Part shown: in pieces, positions 1-10,049 of the stretch
Numbering within the stretch: position 1 is the stretch's first letter
Layout of the letters: each line of letters starts with the position of its first letter
Assembly (NCBI RefSeq): GCF_000468095.1
Contig: NZ_ASZC01000002.1
Location: forward strand, 457,979-521,978
Direction of reading: 5' to 3'
DNA length: 64,000 bases
DNA from: Pantoea sp. AS-PWVM4
GTDB taxonomy: Bacteria > Pseudomonadota > Gammaproteobacteria > Enterobacterales > Enterobacteriaceae
Notes under the pieces: generated by a model
What the model was told of the DNA's origin: nothing
Database searches by the model: none
The model's input: only the letters and a program-made list of their open reading frames with translations
Translations under genes and position numbers: made by a program

Positions 1-1076
1 ACAATCGATGCGCCGCCAATCACCGGGCCGGGAATGGTATGGATTAACGCGCCAAATTTCGGTGAGAAACCCAGTACCAGCGCAATCAGGGCCGCCGCGA
101 CAAACGCCAGCGTTGAATAGACTTTGGTAACGGCCATCACGCCGATATTTTCCGCATAGGTGGTAACGCCGCTGCCGCCGATCGATCCGGAAAGCATGGT
201 GGCGAGGCCATCACCGACAAAGGCGCGTCCCATCCAGGGATCGAGATTGCGCCCGGTCATACCTGCTACCGCCTTGATATGTCCGAGGTTTTCCGCCACC
301 AGAATGATAGCCACTGGCGCTATCATGACAATCGCCTGCATATCGAAAACCGGTGAGGTGGTATGCGGCAAGCCAAACCAGGCGGCATTGGCTACCCCGC
401 TAAAATCGACCGGTTTGCCCAGCCCGAGACCATTGGTGAGCAGCGCGTAGATTGCCCAGGCGACAATCAACCCGACCAGAATCAGCAAACGTTGCACCAT
501 GCCGCGGGTAAATACCGCCACCAGACCGATGCACAGCACCGTCATCACCGCCATCCAGCTATCGAACATGGATGATGATACGCTGTGTACCGCAATCGGC
601 GCGAGGTTCAGGCCGATTGCCATAACCACTGCGCCCGTCACCACCGGCGGCATCAGTCGTTCAATCCAGCCCGTACCCGCCTTCATCACCACAAAACCGA
701 TCAGCGTGTACAGCGCACCACAGGCGATCACGCCACCGAGCGCCAACGCCAGGTTGGGGTTCAGTCCCTGACCGTTGAAACCGGTGATGGCGATAATTAC
801 CCCAACAAAAGCGGCGCTGGAACCAAGATAGCTGGGTACGCGCCCGCCGGTGACCACAAAGAACAGCAAGGTGCCGATACCGGAAACCAGAATAGCCAGG
901 TTTGGATCCAGCCCCATTAACAACGGCATCAGCACCGTTGCACCAAACATCGCCACAGCATGTTGCAGGCCCAGAATTAACGTCTGCCCGAGCGGCAGTG
1001 TTTCGTCCGGTGCAATCAACCCATTTTCAGTTAAGGCTGACTTTTTCTGCCAGCGGGGAAACCAGGAACTCGCCAT
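1..1076 (-). CDS. rutG: Uracil/pyrimidine permease RutG (3' end outside window)
   Basis: NCS2-family (UraA-like) inner-membrane permease that imports uracil for the Rut pathway. About 358 N-terminal residues are visible, starting MASSWFPRWQKK at 1076; the C-terminus lies beyond base 1. The reading frame shows successive hydrophobic helices and the family region GGSGVTTYAENIGVMAV. It is the last gene of the leftward rut operon, 45 bp after rutF. The antisense strand is open in several frames, but those readings look like shadows of this gene. Confidence 0.95.
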   Translation of the reverse strand, partial: MASSWFPRWQKKSALTENGLIAPDETLPLGQTLILGLQHAVAMFGATVLMPLLMGLDPNLAILVSGIGTLLFFVVTGGRVPSYLGSSAAFVGVIIAITGFNGQGLNPNLALALGGVIACGALYTLIGFVVMKAGTGWIERLMPPVVTGAVVMAIGLNLAPIAVHSVSSSMFDSWMAVMTVLCIGLVAVFTRGMVQRLLILVGLIVAWAIYALLTNGLGLGKPVDFSGVANAAWFGLPHTTSPVFDMQAIVMIAPVAIILVAENLGHIKAVAGMTGRNLDPWMGRAFVGDGLATMLSGSIGGSGVTTYAENIGVMAVTKVYSTLAFVAAALIALVLGFSPKFGALIHTIPGPVIGGASI

Positions 1077-1121
1077 CGTCTTCTCCAGAGTGTCTGTGGA
1101 ACCGGGCCGCACAGGGCGGCG

Positions 1122-1646
1122 TTAGCGGGCTTCCTGCCGTAAAAGATGCTGATATCCACGGTCGAACCAGGCCAGGCCGTGCGGCTCATCATTACGCACC
1201 AACGCCATGACCTCACAAAACAAAATGTCGTGCGTTCCCACGCTCACCACCTGGGAGACTTTGCAATCAAACGACACCAGCGCGCCATCCAGCAGCGGTG
1301 AACCGCTGCTGAGCGTATGCCAGCGGGCGGCGAGAAAGCGGTCTGCCATTGGCGTTTTACCGCCAAACAGGGTGGAGAGATCTTCGTGCCCGGCGGCCAG
1401 CGTGTTGACGCACAGATAGCCGTTATCGCGGAACACCGGCCAGACCGAAGCGGAGCGGTTGAGGCAAACCAACAGCGTTGGCGGCGTGTCGGTAACGCTA
1501 CACACCGCGGAGGCGGTGAAACCGGCACGTCCGGCGGGGCCGTCGGTGGTAATGATATTTACGGCGGCACCGAGGCGTGACATCGCATCGCGAAACACCT
1601 GGCGCTCGACCAACGGTAAATCAGGCGAGAGTTCATGCGTACTCAT
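1122..1646 (-). CDS. rutF: NADH:FMN reductase RutF
   Basis: A 174-aa flavin reductase-like protein (FMN-binding split barrel) that supplies reduced FMN to the RutA monooxygenase. The barrel region [20 protein letters not shown] lies near residues 42-61, and the length matches the family. The start [10 protein letters not shown] overlaps the end of rutD by 14 bp. In E. coli rutE lies between rutD and rutF; here the two genes overlap directly, so rutE is absent from the operon. Confidence 0.93.
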   Translation of the reverse strand: MSTHELSPDLPLVERQVFRDAMSRLGAAVNIITTDGPAGRAGFTASAVCSVTDTPPTLLVCLNRSASVWPVFRDNGYLCVNTLAAGHEDLSTLFGGKTPMADRFLAARWHTLSSGSPLLDGALVSFDCKVSQVVSVGTHDILFCEVMALVRNDEPHGLAWFDRGYQHLLRQEAR

Positions 1647-2430
1647 CTTTGGCCTCCTTACGCGTTAGCCATTGCAGCAATAACGCATTGAAGTTTTCAG
1701 CATCGGTGACGCTCATGGCATGTCCTCCCCAGGCCATTTCGATCAGGCTGGCATTCGGCAAGGCGGAGGCCAGTTCGGGTGAGCAGCTCCACGGCACCAG
1801 CAGGTCATCCTGGCTGTAGATGGCCAGCACCGGTTGAGTGATTTTCGCTGCATGAGGACGAAAATCGGCGCTTTTCAGGGCATGCAGCCGGCGTAACAGG
1901 TTTTCCATGCCCTGAAAATGTTGCACATGATGCGTGTCCTCTTGCTCCAGACGAGCCTGATTGCGCGCCATCCACTCCGCCGGATAGAGAAATAACGGCT
2001 GGGCACGGACAAAGGCTTCCACTCCGACATTCAGCAACAGATCCTGGCGAACCTGGAAGCAACGACGGGTATGGGCATTCAGCGATAACCAGCCGTTAAT
2101 GACCACCACGCGTCCAACGCGTTGTGGATAATCCAGCGCCAGTTGCAGACCAATCAAACCGCCAAGCGCGTGACCGATCAGATCAAAGCGCTCAATACCC
2201 TGCTGCTCCAGCGCTTCGGCCAATTCGGCGGCCATCATCGCCATGCTGTAGCCTTCCGGTAAGGTATCAGCACTGCGACCGGTGCCGCGTTGATCGTAGG
2301 TGACAACGCGATAATGCTGCTCCAGCGCCGCCAGTTGGGGCCGCCAGAAACCCGCAACGCCGCCAAGACCAGAAGAGAGCACCAGGGTGGGTGCATCTGC
2401 CGTCTGCAATCCCTGAATTTCCAGATGCAT
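1633..2430 (-). CDS. rutD: Alpha/beta-hydrolase RutD
   Basis: A 265-aa alpha/beta-hydrolase fold protein of the pyrimidine-degradation pathway. In E. coli RutD is proposed to speed hydrolysis of aminoacrylate or carbamate intermediates. The oxyanion region SSGLGG (about residue 19) and YDQRGTG (about 45) are present. The nucleophile elbow reads GHALGG, with alanine where hydrolases normally have serine. E. coli RutD as I recall it also has GHALG, so this is a family trait rather than damage. It shares one base with rutC, indicating translational coupling. Confidence 0.93.
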   Translation of the reverse strand: MHLEIQGLQTADAPTLVLSSGLGGVAGFWRPQLAALEQHYRVVTYDQRGTGRSADTLPEGYSMAMMAAELAEALEQQGIERFDLIGHALGGLIGLQLALDYPQRVGRVVVINGWLSLNAHTRRCFQVRQDLLLNVGVEAFVRAQPLFLYPAEWMARNQARLEQEDTHHVQHFQGMENLLRRLHALKSADFRPHAAKITQPVLAIYSQDDLLVPWSCSPELASALPNASLIEMAWGGHAMSVTDAENFNALLLQWLTRKEAKDEYA

Positions 2431-2825
2431 TACGCCTCCTGTTTGCCGATGTGCGCCACGGTGGCGATCTCGATCAGCGCATCAGGTTTCACCAGGCCGC
2501 ATTGAATGCAGTAACGCGCCGGTTTATCACCGGGGAAATATTCGGCATACACCTGATTAATCGCGGCGTAGTTACTCCAGTCGGTGAGGAAAATCGAGTT
2601 GAAGGTAACGTCGTCCATAGTACCCCCTGCGGTTTCAATCACTTTTTTGATGGTCTCAAGGACGTGGCGCGCCTGGGCCGCGGCATCACCGACGTGGACG
2701 ACGTTATTTTGCGCATCAAATGGCAGGGTGCCGGAGACATACACCACACCATCGGCGAGCGTACCAGGGACAAACGGGGCAATTGGCGTGGAGGTTCCGG
2801 GCGGAATAATGACACTTTTTGGCAT
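2430..2825 (-). CDS. rutC: 3-aminoacrylate deaminase RutC (RidA/YjgF family)
   Basis: A 131-aa RidA-superfamily protein. The family member in the Rut pathway acts on 3-aminoacrylate, giving malonic semialdehyde and ammonia. Visible signatures are [11 protein letters not shown] near residue 28 and the C-terminal segment [19 protein letters not shown], equivalent to the RidA motif around the conserved R and E. It starts [10 protein letters not shown] at 2825 and lies 49 bp after rutB. Confidence 0.94.
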   Translation of the reverse strand: MPKSVIIPPGTSTPIAPFVPGTLADGVVYVSGTLPFDAQNNVVHVGDAAAQARHVLETIKKVIETAGGTMDDVTFNSIFLTDWSNYAAINQVYAEYFPGDKPARYCIQCGLVKPDALIEIATVAHIGKQEA

Positions 2826-2874
2826 GGTGAAGTCTTCCTTATCGTTGTTTTTGCAGGTGAAAACTATTGGGATG

Positions 2875-3585
2875 TCAGGCTTTTAATGCTTCACAGAACG
2901 TCTCGGTATCACTGACCCAACCGAAAAACGTTTCGATATTAAAGATGGCTGCCTGCTGGGCGAAGGGCGGGCCAGCCTGATAGGTGGCGTCCTCCAGCAC
3001 GACGCCAAAATATTCCAGGAAGAAGCCATCTCGCAGCGTCGATTCCACGCAGACATTGGTGGCGATGCCGGTAAACACCAGATGGCGAATGCCACGGCTG
3101 CGCAGCATGCTGTCGAGTGGGGTATTGAAAAAGCCGCTGTAGCGCGGTTTAGGCAGCACGATATCACCGGGTTGCGGCACCAGTTCATCCACCAGCGCAT
3201 AATCCCAGCCACCTTTCGCCAACAACGTGCCCTGCAATTCCGGGCGTTTACGCATGGTTTTTAACGCATTGGATTTGTGAAAGTTGGGTGAACCGGCATC
3301 GCCCGCTTCGACATATTGGTTATCCCAGCCATTCTGAAACCAGATGATCTGGATGCCTGCTGCTCGGGCAGCGGTCACCGCCTGGTGAATTTTGGCGATC
3401 ACCGGTTTAGTGGCGGAGACATCAAAACCCGCCAAATCGAGGTAGCCGCCTTCGGTGGCATAGGCGTTCTGCATATCCACCACAATCAACGCGCTCTGCG
3501 CAGGGGGGAAGGCGATCGCTTCCGGGCGGGCTGGCAAGGTGACCTGCGGTAAAGTCGAGGTATGGGCGCAAACAACGGTATTCAT
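2875..3585 (-). CDS. rutB: Ureidoacrylate amidohydrolase RutB
   Basis: A 236-aa isochorismatase-fold hydrolase that releases carbamate and 3-aminoacrylate from (peroxy)ureidoacrylate. The catalytic triad of the cysteine hydrolase fold is visible: D37 in VVDMQNAY, K146 in [10 protein letters not shown] and C179 in [10 protein letters not shown]. The start codon shares its first base with the rutA stop region, so the genes are tightly coupled. Confidence 0.95.
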   Translation of the reverse strand: MNTVVCAHTSTLPQVTLPARPEAIAFPPAQSALIVVDMQNAYATEGGYLDLAGFDVSATKPVIAKIHQAVTAARAAGIQIIWFQNGWDNQYVEAGDAGSPNFHKSNALKTMRKRPELQGTLLAKGGWDYALVDELVPQPGDIVLPKPRYSGFFNTPLDSMLRSRGIRHLVFTGIATNVCVESTLRDGFFLEYFGVVLEDATYQAGPPFAQQAAIFNIETFFGWVSDTETFCEALKA

Positions 3586-4676
3586 CAGGCAACCTCCTTC
3601 TGCGATTCAATCAAAGCATGACGGCACTGCATCAAGGGCTGAATAAATTGACCAAACTCTTCGATCCCTTGCAGGAAATCGTCAAAAGTCAGCAGTACAC
3701 CCTGGGTTCCTTCTACCTCTGCAACTTCATCCAACATTCGTGCCACGTTGGCATAAGAACCGACCAGCGTGCCCATATTGATATTCACCGCAGAGGTGGG
3801 ATCGGCCATCTGACGCACGTTGGTGTCGCTGCCGGATTTCGTGTCCTGTTGGCTTTGTGTGGTCAGCCAGGCGAGGGCCTCTTCATCAGCCCCGGCTTTG
3901 TAGTGCTCCCATTTGGCGCGTGCGGCTTCATCCGTTTCTGCGGCGATGATCATAAACAGCACATAGGAACCGACATCGCGACCTGCCTGGTCGGCAGCCT
4001 GTTTCATGCGTGCGGCCGTCGGGGCGAAGGCGGTTGGCGTGTTAACACCTTTGCCGAAGCAGAAATTGTAGTCAGCGTGCTGGGCAGAAAACGCCATCCC
4101 GGCATCGCTTTGTCCCGCGCAAATCACCTTCATCGGCTTTTGCGGCTGCGGGCTGAGGCGGCAGTCATTCATGGTGAAAAACTCACCTTTAAAATCACTC
4201 TGGCCATTGCCCCATAAATCTCGCAGCACGGTGACGTATTCGGTCAGGTATTGGTAGCGACTGGCGAAGTAGTCATCACCGGGCCACAGGCCCATTTGCT
4301 CATACTCTGGCTTTTGCCAGCCGGTCACGAGGTTGACGCCAAAGCGGCCATTGGAGATTGAGTCGATGGTCGAGGCCATGCGCGCCACAATCGCCGGTGG
4401 CAACGTCAGGGTGGCGGCGGTGGCGTAGATCTCAATACGCGAAGTCACCGCCGCCAGTCCGGCCATCAGGGTGAAGGATTCGAGGTTATGGTCCCAGAAC
4501 TCGGTTTTACCGCCGAAGCCGCGCAGTTTGATCATCGAAAGCGCGAAGTCGAAATGGTAGTGCTCCGCTTTCTGCACAATCGCTTTGTTCAGCTCAAAAG
4601 TCGGCTTGTACTGGGGGGCATGGGTGGAGATTAACCAGCCATTGTTACCAATCGGGATAAAGACGCCAATTTTCAT
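3585..4676 (-). CDS. rutA: Pyrimidine monooxygenase RutA
   Basis: FMN-dependent, luciferase-like monooxygenase that opens the uracil or thymine ring between N3 and C4. It is the first gene of the operon and 363 aa long. I place the start at 4676 ([14 protein letters not shown]) because GAGAGG lies about 7 bases upstream and the protein then aligns with recalled E. coli RutA. An upstream in-frame extension to 4889 would run through the promoter and operator and is rejected. [18 protein letters not shown] and the C-terminal [13 protein letters not shown] are family hallmarks. Confidence 0.96.
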   Translation of the reverse strand: MKIGVFIPIGNNGWLISTHAPQYKPTFELNKAIVQKAEHYHFDFALSMIKLRGFGGKTEFWDHNLESFTLMAGLAAVTSRIEIYATAATLTLPPAIVARMASTIDSISNGRFGVNLVTGWQKPEYEQMGLWPGDDYFASRYQYLTEYVTVLRDLWGNGQSDFKGEFFTMNDCRLSPQPQKPMKVICAGQSDAGMAFSAQHADYNFCFGKGVNTPTAFAPTAARMKQAADQAGRDVGSYVLFMIIAAETDEAARAKWEHYKAGADEEALAWLTTQSQQDTKSGSDTNVRQMADPTSAVNINMGTLVGSYANVARMLDEVAEVEGTQGVLLTFDDFLQGIEEFGQFIQPLMQCRHALIESQKEVA

Positions 4677-4852
4677 GTGAAACCTCTCAGCAAAGAACGG
4701 GGGTTGTTTCACGCGCTGCGTTGCGTCCTGCTTGCTCCCTGCCGGCGGCGCTCGTTCACAAAACTGCAAAGCCTGTGCCACATTTTTAAATGCCATAGAT
4801 AACAATGTGTTAAAAATAACGCTTAAGATAAATTGGATTGAGTGGTCCGTTT

Positions 4853-4868
4853 TGGACCATCTGGTCAA
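4853..4868. promoter_or_regulatory. Probable RutR operator
   Basis: TGGACCA-TC-TGGTCAA is a 7-2-7 near-palindrome one base away from the RutR consensus TTGACCA-NN-TGGTCAA. It lies in the divergent rutA-rutR intergenic region, 177 bp upstream of rutA. RutR in E. coli binds such sites and is released by uracil, so this is the expected control site of the operon. Binding is inferred from the motif only. Confidence 0.75.
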
Positions 4869-4982
4869 AACAATCTGCACATTTTTCATGCGTGAGTGGT
4901 CAAAAAAGGTGCAGGGTCATTATTAGGCAGGAGCGGAGGCCTTTGTTATGATGCCTCTACGCAGGATGGATGAGGTAACAGT

Positions 4983-5618
4983 GTGAAAAGCGATGAAAAA
5001 AAGCCCACGCGTCGGTCACGCGCGGTTGCGGCAAAACGGGCGGCGATTCTTGAAGCGGCGCTGACCTTCTTTTCGCAATACGGTATTCATGGCACCAGTC
5101 TCGATAAAGTGGCCGAGCGTGCCGATGTGTCAAAAACCAATCTGCTTTATTACTATCCCTCGAAAGAAGCCCTCTATATTGCGGTACTGAAAGAGATTCT
5201 GGATGTCTGGCTGGCTCCGCTGCGCGCATTGCGCCACGATCAGGAGCCACTGACCGCGATCCGCCGCTATATCCGTCTGAAACTGGAAGTCTCACGCGAC
5301 CACCCTCAGGCGTCACGCCTGTTCTGCCTGGAGATGTTACAAGGTGCTCCTCTGCTGAAAGGTGAACTGGCGGGCGATTTGAAAACGCTGGTGGATGAAA
5401 AGGCGGCGATCATTGAACAGTGGATCGCGGAAGGACGGTTGGCGGGCGTACGGCCACAGCATCTGTTTTTTCTGCTGTGGGCAACCACCCAGCATTACGC
5501 TGATTTCGCCTCGCAGGTTGAGGCTATCACCGGGCAGACGCTGAATGATCCCGCGTTCTTTGAGCAGACCGTCGATAACGTCCAGCGCATGATCATAGAA
5601 GGTATCCGCGTGCGTTAA
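4983..5618 (+). CDS. rutR: TetR-family regulator RutR
   Basis: A 211-aa TetR-type repressor that senses uracil and thymine. The N-terminal helix-turn-helix spans about residues 20-60, including VAERADVSKTNLLYYYPSKE, which matches E. coli RutR closely. The C-terminal ligand domain keeps LEVSRDHPQASRLFCLEML. The start is GTG at 4983. It is divergent from the rut operon and followed by a strong bidirectional terminator. Confidence 0.95.
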   Translation: MKSDEKKPTRRSRAVAAKRAAILEAALTFFSQYGIHGTSLDKVAERADVSKTNLLYYYPSKEALYIAVLKEILDVWLAPLRALRHDQEPLTAIRRYIRLKLEVSRDHPQASRLFCLEMLQGAPLLKGELAGDLKTLVDEKAAIIEQWIAEGRLAGVRPQHLFFLLWATTQHYADFASQVEAITGQTLNDPAFFEQTVDNVQRMIIEGIRVR

Positions 5619-5657
5619 ACCGGAGAGGGCACCGAGGACGTTGCAGGAAAGATGATT

Positions 5658-5692
5658 AAAATTAAGGCCCGATGATCGGGCCTTAATTTTTT
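5658..5692. terminator. Bidirectional terminator between rutR and cycA
   Basis: Perfect inverted repeat ATTAAGGCCCGAT / ATCGGGCCTTAAT with one central base, flanked by A and T runs on both sides. It separates two convergent genes, so it can end both transcripts. Confidence 0.9.
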
Positions 5693-5700
5693 CAGGGATA

Positions 5701-7092
5701 TCAGGCTTTACGACGACGCAGTAACCAGCCCATGGTCAGGATGACAAACCACAACGGCGTAACCATCAACGCCTGGCGGGTATCTTCCTGGAGAGTCAGC
5801 AACACCAGTACAAAGGCGAAGAATGCCATACACACCCAACACATGAATTTGCCCAGCGGCATTTTAAAGGCAGATTCAGCGTGACGTTGTGGATGTTGTT
5901 TACGGTAAGCCAGATAGCTACACAGAATGATGGTCCAGACAAACATAAACAGAATCGCTGACACCGTGGTCACCAGTGTGAACACCGTCATCACATCCGG
6001 AATCAGATAAATCAACGCGACGCCACCAAGCAGGCACAGGCAGGAAAAGAACAGGCCGGTGGTCGGTACAGCGCGAGCGGATAAACGTCCAAATGCCTTA
6101 TGCGCAACCCCTTGTTCTGCCAGGCCAAACAACATGCGGCTGGTGGAAAAGATGCCGCTGTTAGCGGAGGAGGCAGCTGACGTCAGCACCACAAAGTTGA
6201 CGATGCTGGCGGCGGCAGGCAGGCCGATCAGAACAAACATTTCTACGAACGGGCTGCGGTCGGCCAGTACCTGGTTCCAGGGTGTTACCGCCATAATCAC
6301 CATCAGCGCCAACACGTAAAACATAATCACGCGCAGCGGAATCGCATTGATGGCGCGAGGCAATACTTTGTGGGGATCATGGGTTTCCGCCGCAGCTGTA
6401 CCCACCAGTTCAATACCGACAAAGGCAAAAACCGCAATCTGGAAACCGGCAAAGAAGCCGCTCAAGCCTTTTGGAAACATGCCACCATGATCCCAGATAT
6501 TGCTCAGTGAGGCAGTGCCACCACCAGGTGAGGGATAGTGCATGGCGACCAGCACCACACCGGTGATGATCAACGCAACGATAGCGACAATTTTGATGAT
6601 GGCGAACCAGAACTCCATTTCACCAAACAGTTTCACGGTGGCGATATTCAGCGTCAGAAAAACGAAGACGCAGAGCAGGGCGCTCATCCAGATCGAGAAG
6701 TCAGGGAACCAGAGCTGAAAATAGGCACTGATGGCGACCACATCGGCGATGCCGGTAACCACCCAACAGAACCAGTAGGTCCAGCCGGTGAAATACCCGG
6801 CCCAGGGGCCAAGCAGGTCGGCGGCAAAATCACTGAAGGATTTATATTCCAGGTTGGAGAGCAGTAGCTCACCCATCGCACGCATCACAAAGAACAGCAT
6901 AAATCCGATGATCATATAGACGAAAATGATCGAGGGGCCGGCGAGGCTGATGGTTTTACCGGAGCCCATAAATAATCCGGTACCGATGGCTCCGCCAATG
7001 GCGATCAACTGAATATGGCGATTGTGCAGATTTCGTTGCAGCTTGTCGGGCTGCTCAGCGCTAAGCAGCGCCTCTTTAGATTGGTCAACCAT
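5701..7092 (-). CDS. cycA: D-serine/D-alanine/glycine:H+ symporter CycA
   Basis: A 463-aa amino-acid/polyamine/organocation-superfamily permease of the inner membrane. The N-terminus has NRHIQLIAIGGAIGTGLFMG followed by about twelve hydrophobic helices. Long stretches match recalled E. coli CycA, for example GFFAGFQIAVFAFVGIELVG and SSANSGIFSTSRMLFGLA. It is monocistronic, convergent with rutR, and starts MVDQSKEALL at 7092. Confidence 0.92.
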   Translation of the reverse strand: MVDQSKEALLSAEQPDKLQRNLHNRHIQLIAIGGAIGTGLFMGSGKTISLAGPSIIFVYMIIGFMLFFVMRAMGELLLSNLEYKSFSDFAADLLGPWAGYFTGWTYWFCWVVTGIADVVAISAYFQLWFPDFSIWMSALLCVFVFLTLNIATVKLFGEMEFWFAIIKIVAIVALIITGVVLVAMHYPSPGGGTASLSNIWDHGGMFPKGLSGFFAGFQIAVFAFVGIELVGTAAAETHDPHKVLPRAINAIPLRVIMFYVLALMVIMAVTPWNQVLADRSPFVEMFVLIGLPAAASIVNFVVLTSAASSANSGIFSTSRMLFGLAEQGVAHKAFGRLSARAVPTTGLFFSCLCLLGGVALIYLIPDVMTVFTLVTTVSAILFMFVWTIILCSYLAYRKQHPQRHAESAFKMPLGKFMCWVCMAFFAFVLVLLTLQEDTRQALMVTPLWFVILTMGWLLRRRKA

Positions 7093-7377
7093 AAAGATTT
7101 CTTTCCTGTCTTGATGTCGTGTCAGCTCTGCTGGCTGTTAGATAACGTGCTGTTGCACGTTGTGAGATGGCATAAGATAGTGGAACAGCAGCAACTTTCG
7201 GTAATTGTTTTTTAACAACTGTGACCTTTTACGCGCTTTGCTCTGTCAGTAAATATTTACACAGTACAATCTTCCGTCAGTATGGGTAAAAAGTCAGCAG
7301 TTTCAGTGCGTATCCTCCGTTCCTCCGGCCATGAGCAGCTACCTTTGTGATATTCGCGGTATGACCAGAGGGGTGTT

Positions 7378-8076
7378 ATGCGCATATTGCTAATGATTAT
7401 TTTGTTGGTGCTTGCTGGCTGGTGGAGTCTGCCGTGGTTGCAACAGCATCTGCCGCCGGGCTGGAATCCCTTTACCCCACTAGCCGTGACCGATCCACCG
7501 GGTTGGTTGACGCGTTACAAAATCAAACGACTGGCAGGTGATCCTGCTGCTTGTCTGGATGTGATGCGCCGGGCGCAGCGGAGTGGCAAGGTGCAGTTCA
7601 GTGAGGAACCCACACGGCAAGGGGCATGCCCGCTGGCGCAGCCACTGCGTGTTAGCAGTTTTGGTGCGGTGATGCTCAGCAGCAGTTTTCTCGCCAGCTG
7701 CCCACTGGCAGTGGCAAGTACGATGTATGTATTGCAAAGCCAGGCAGAGTTACAACAGGCAGGGATCAACAGTCCATTGCAGCGTATTGCGCATGTTGGC
7801 AGTTACGCCTGTCGCAATATTTATCATCGTCAGGAGGGACGTTTAAGCGAGCATGCGACGGCAGATGCCTGGGATATTACGGGATTTCAACTGGCGAACG
7901 GACGTTGGTTATGGGTGGAGAATCACTGGCAACAGCCGCAGGACGCCTCAGCCGCATTACATGCGCTATGGCAGAATGGTTGTGCCAACTTCGGCAATGC
8001 GCTTGGCCCTGATTACAATGCCGCACATGCCAGACATTTTCATTTTGGCATGCGCGGAAGCGGCTATTGTCGCTGA
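7378..8076 (+). CDS. Extensin-family protein
   Basis: A 232-aa protein with one N-terminal hydrophobic anchor (residues 3-18) and an extensin-like C-terminal domain (PF06904 type), so probably facing the periplasm. The domain shows conserved cysteines, SEHATADAWDITGFQLANG and the terminal HARHFHFGMRGSGYCR. These resemble metallopeptidase-like ligands (HxxxxAxD and HxH), but no function is established. It stands alone and is convergent with the next gene, only 2 bp apart. Confidence 0.8.
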   Translation: MRILLMIILLVLAGWWSLPWLQQHLPPGWNPFTPLAVTDPPGWLTRYKIKRLAGDPAACLDVMRRAQRSGKVQFSEEPTRQGACPLAQPLRVSSFGAVMLSSSFLASCPLAVASTMYVLQSQAELQQAGINSPLQRIAHVGSYACRNIYHRQEGRLSEHATADAWDITGFQLANGRWLWVENHWQQPQDASAALHALWQNGCANFGNALGPDYNAAHARHFHFGMRGSGYCR

Positions 8077-8078
8077 GT

Positions 8079-8753
8079 TTACACCGCGGGATTCAATCCA
8101 CGTTTAATCAGGAAGTGGTTAGCCGGCCAGGAAAACAGAAAGCCAATCATCATGGCAAGTTGCAACATAAACCAGAAGCCGACCAACAGTGGATTGATTT
8201 GCTGATTTAGCACAAATTTCAGCGCCAATCCCATAAAGAGAAAGATACCTAATTGATAAATCAACAAGGGAAAGACTTCAGTTTTCAGGGCTAATAATAA
8301 CGCACGGCCAAATGAACGTTTTTCACGTTGTCGAATTGCCAGAAATTGAAAAAATAAGCCCATCAATAACGAAATCCCAACGCAAATAATTGCCTCAAGC
8401 CACAATGCCGGATTAATGGCGAACTGATTTAGTAAGGTGATTATCGGGATTGTCATTATATTGCCAAATATACAGGCTGCGGCTGACAAGGAAGTCGAAA
8501 TAAAGATGGTTTGCCAGCCTGCGTTGCGATGTAATTTTTGAGGAACCAGCAGGGCAAGTTTTACCTGGCGGGAAGGTTTTCTTCCCAGATACCACCAGGC
8601 CAGCCAACCAACGAAAGGCATATATAGCCCGGTTAATGGCCAAATGATATTCATCACCGCAACCGGGTGAGGGTGGCGGAAGAGGTCTTTTAAAATCATC
8701 AGGGCGGTGCAGCCACCCAGAACAAGGAAAGGTAATGCCAACTGGTTCAACAT
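8079..8753 (-). CDS. Membrane protein, DUF4396-like
   Basis: A 224-aa protein with five to six predicted hydrophobic helices, including FLVLGGCTALMIL near the N-terminus and LLVGFWFMLQLAMMIGFL near the C-terminus. The GWLAWWYLGRK segment and the TSLSAAACIFGNIM region recall DUF4396 proteins, but I hold this loosely. The start MLNQLALPFL at 8753 has GGGA about 7 bases upstream. Function unknown. Confidence 0.75.
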   Translation of the reverse strand: MLNQLALPFLVLGGCTALMILKDLFRHPHPVAVMNIIWPLTGLYMPFVGWLAWWYLGRKPSRQVKLALLVPQKLHRNAGWQTIFISTSLSAAACIFGNIMTIPIITLLNQFAINPALWLEAIICVGISLLMGLFFQFLAIRQREKRSFGRALLLALKTEVFPLLIYQLGIFLFMGLALKFVLNQQINPLLVGFWFMLQLAMMIGFLFSWPANHFLIKRGLNPAV

Positions 8754-9317
8754 AGTCAGTCCCGCTTAGCTTCTCGAATACGCGCGACAATGCGGTCAGC
8801 CCGGCTGCGGCATTGTCTTCCCCTGCAAATCACCGTTGCGTGCTACGCCGCTCACAGCTAAAGAGTAGCCGGAAACGTGCCTGACGGGAATCACTGCGAG
8901 GGGTGAAAAAGCCACCACATGGCAGAAATAAATGGGATCAAGAATAAGGTGATGGAGAAATGTGGCATAAAATAACCGAGAGATTAAGGTTAAAACACTG
9001 TAAACAATCGATTTCAGTTAATGACGATGCTCAACGCTTATCACAGTATTGAAAATTTTCAATGAATGGGGAGATTGAAACAACATCAGAAAAATCCTAT
9101 TCTAAACATCTGTCGCATTAAAAGTTGTGATGGTGTTAACAAAGATATGAAAGCTCAATCCATTCCATTGTGGTAACACATTGAGCGCCGGATGTTTAAG
9201 ATTACGGCGGGTAGTTGGATCTCTTTCAATCAATATTTTTTCTCTAGTTAATTTAATTTTTGTGTTAACCGGACCGAATAACAAGGCGCAAGAGCGTTGC
9301 AAGACGCTGAGGCAATA
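8754..9317. other. Intergenic region upstream of sdiA
   Basis: About 560 bp without a convincing gene. The half nearest sdiA is AT-rich and presumably holds its promoter. An antisense open frame at 9102-9392 overlaps the sdiA start and has no ribosome site or recognisable protein. I see no tRNA, known small RNA or repeat. Confidence 0.6.
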
Positions 9318-10040
9318 ATGACGACCGATAATTATTTCGTCTGGCGAGGCGAGACCGAAATTCAATTTCAGGCGGTGACGGCCGTGATGCAATTGAAACC
9401 GCTTTTACAGAAACACGTTGAAAACTTGGGTTTTGATCACTTTGCTTTTCTGATCCAGCATCCGGTGCCCTTTACCCGGCCACGACTTTTTTTGTTCAGC
9501 ACGTATCCGGAAAACTGGGTTAAACACTACGAAAGTGAGAACTATTTTGCCGTCGATCCGGTGCTGCTACTTTGTCAGCAGCCAGGACGTGGGGTGGAGT
9601 GGACGCGCGATCTGTTTACCGGTGCGGGTAATTTATGGGCAGAAGCGAACGCTTACGGCCTCTTGAGTGGATTTTCCTGCTCGGCAATGGCATCAAATCG
9701 TGCCATTGGTATATTATCTATTGCATCTAAGCAACAGAGTAAGACCCAGCACTTACGTGTTGAGCTGGAAGTGAAACTACACTTTCTGGCGGAACTGAGC
9801 CTGCGTGTCCTGGAACGCCTTAACGATAACGCTATGGTGATTTTATCTAATGATTTCAGTCAGAGGGAGCTGGAAATTTTGAAATGGACGGCAGAAGGGA
9901 AAACCTCTGCGGAAATTTCACTTATTTTAGCGATTTCAGAACACACGGTGAACTTCCACCAAAAGAATATGCAAAAGCGCTTTAATGTTTCCAATAAAAC
10001 GCAAATTGCCTGTTATGCCGCAGCAATTGGACTGATATAG
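9318..10040 (+). CDS. sdiA: LuxR-family regulator SdiA
   Basis: A 240-aa quorum-sensing regulator, the same length as E. coli SdiA. The N-terminal autoinducer domain (residues about 20-165) keeps HPVPFTRPRLFLFSTYPENW and YFAVDPVLLL. The C-terminal HTH (about 180-240) has FSQRELEILKWTAEGKTSAE and HTVNFHQKNMQK. The start at 9318 is chosen because GAGG lies 5 bases upstream and the length then fits. Unlike E. coli, a luxI-type gene follows, so this SdiA may answer a self-made AHL. Confidence 0.94.
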   Translation: MTTDNYFVWRGETEIQFQAVTAVMQLKPLLQKHVENLGFDHFAFLIQHPVPFTRPRLFLFSTYPENWVKHYESENYFAVDPVLLLCQQPGRGVEWTRDLFTGAGNLWAEANAYGLLSGFSCSAMASNRAIGILSIASKQQSKTQHLRVELEVKLHFLAELSLRVLERLNDNAMVILSNDFSQRELEILKWTAEGKTSAEISLILAISEHTVNFHQKNMQKRFNVSNKTQIACYAAAIGLI

Positions 10041-10049
10041 CAAAAAGGC

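Noticed and set aside
160..1210. Several + strand frames at the left edge
   Set aside because: They are antisense shadows of rutG and rutF and lack ribosome sites and protein-like pattern.
4677..4889. N-terminal extension of RutA by 71 residues
   Set aside because: It crosses the operator region, lacks a ribosome site, and the start at 4676 has one and matches family length.
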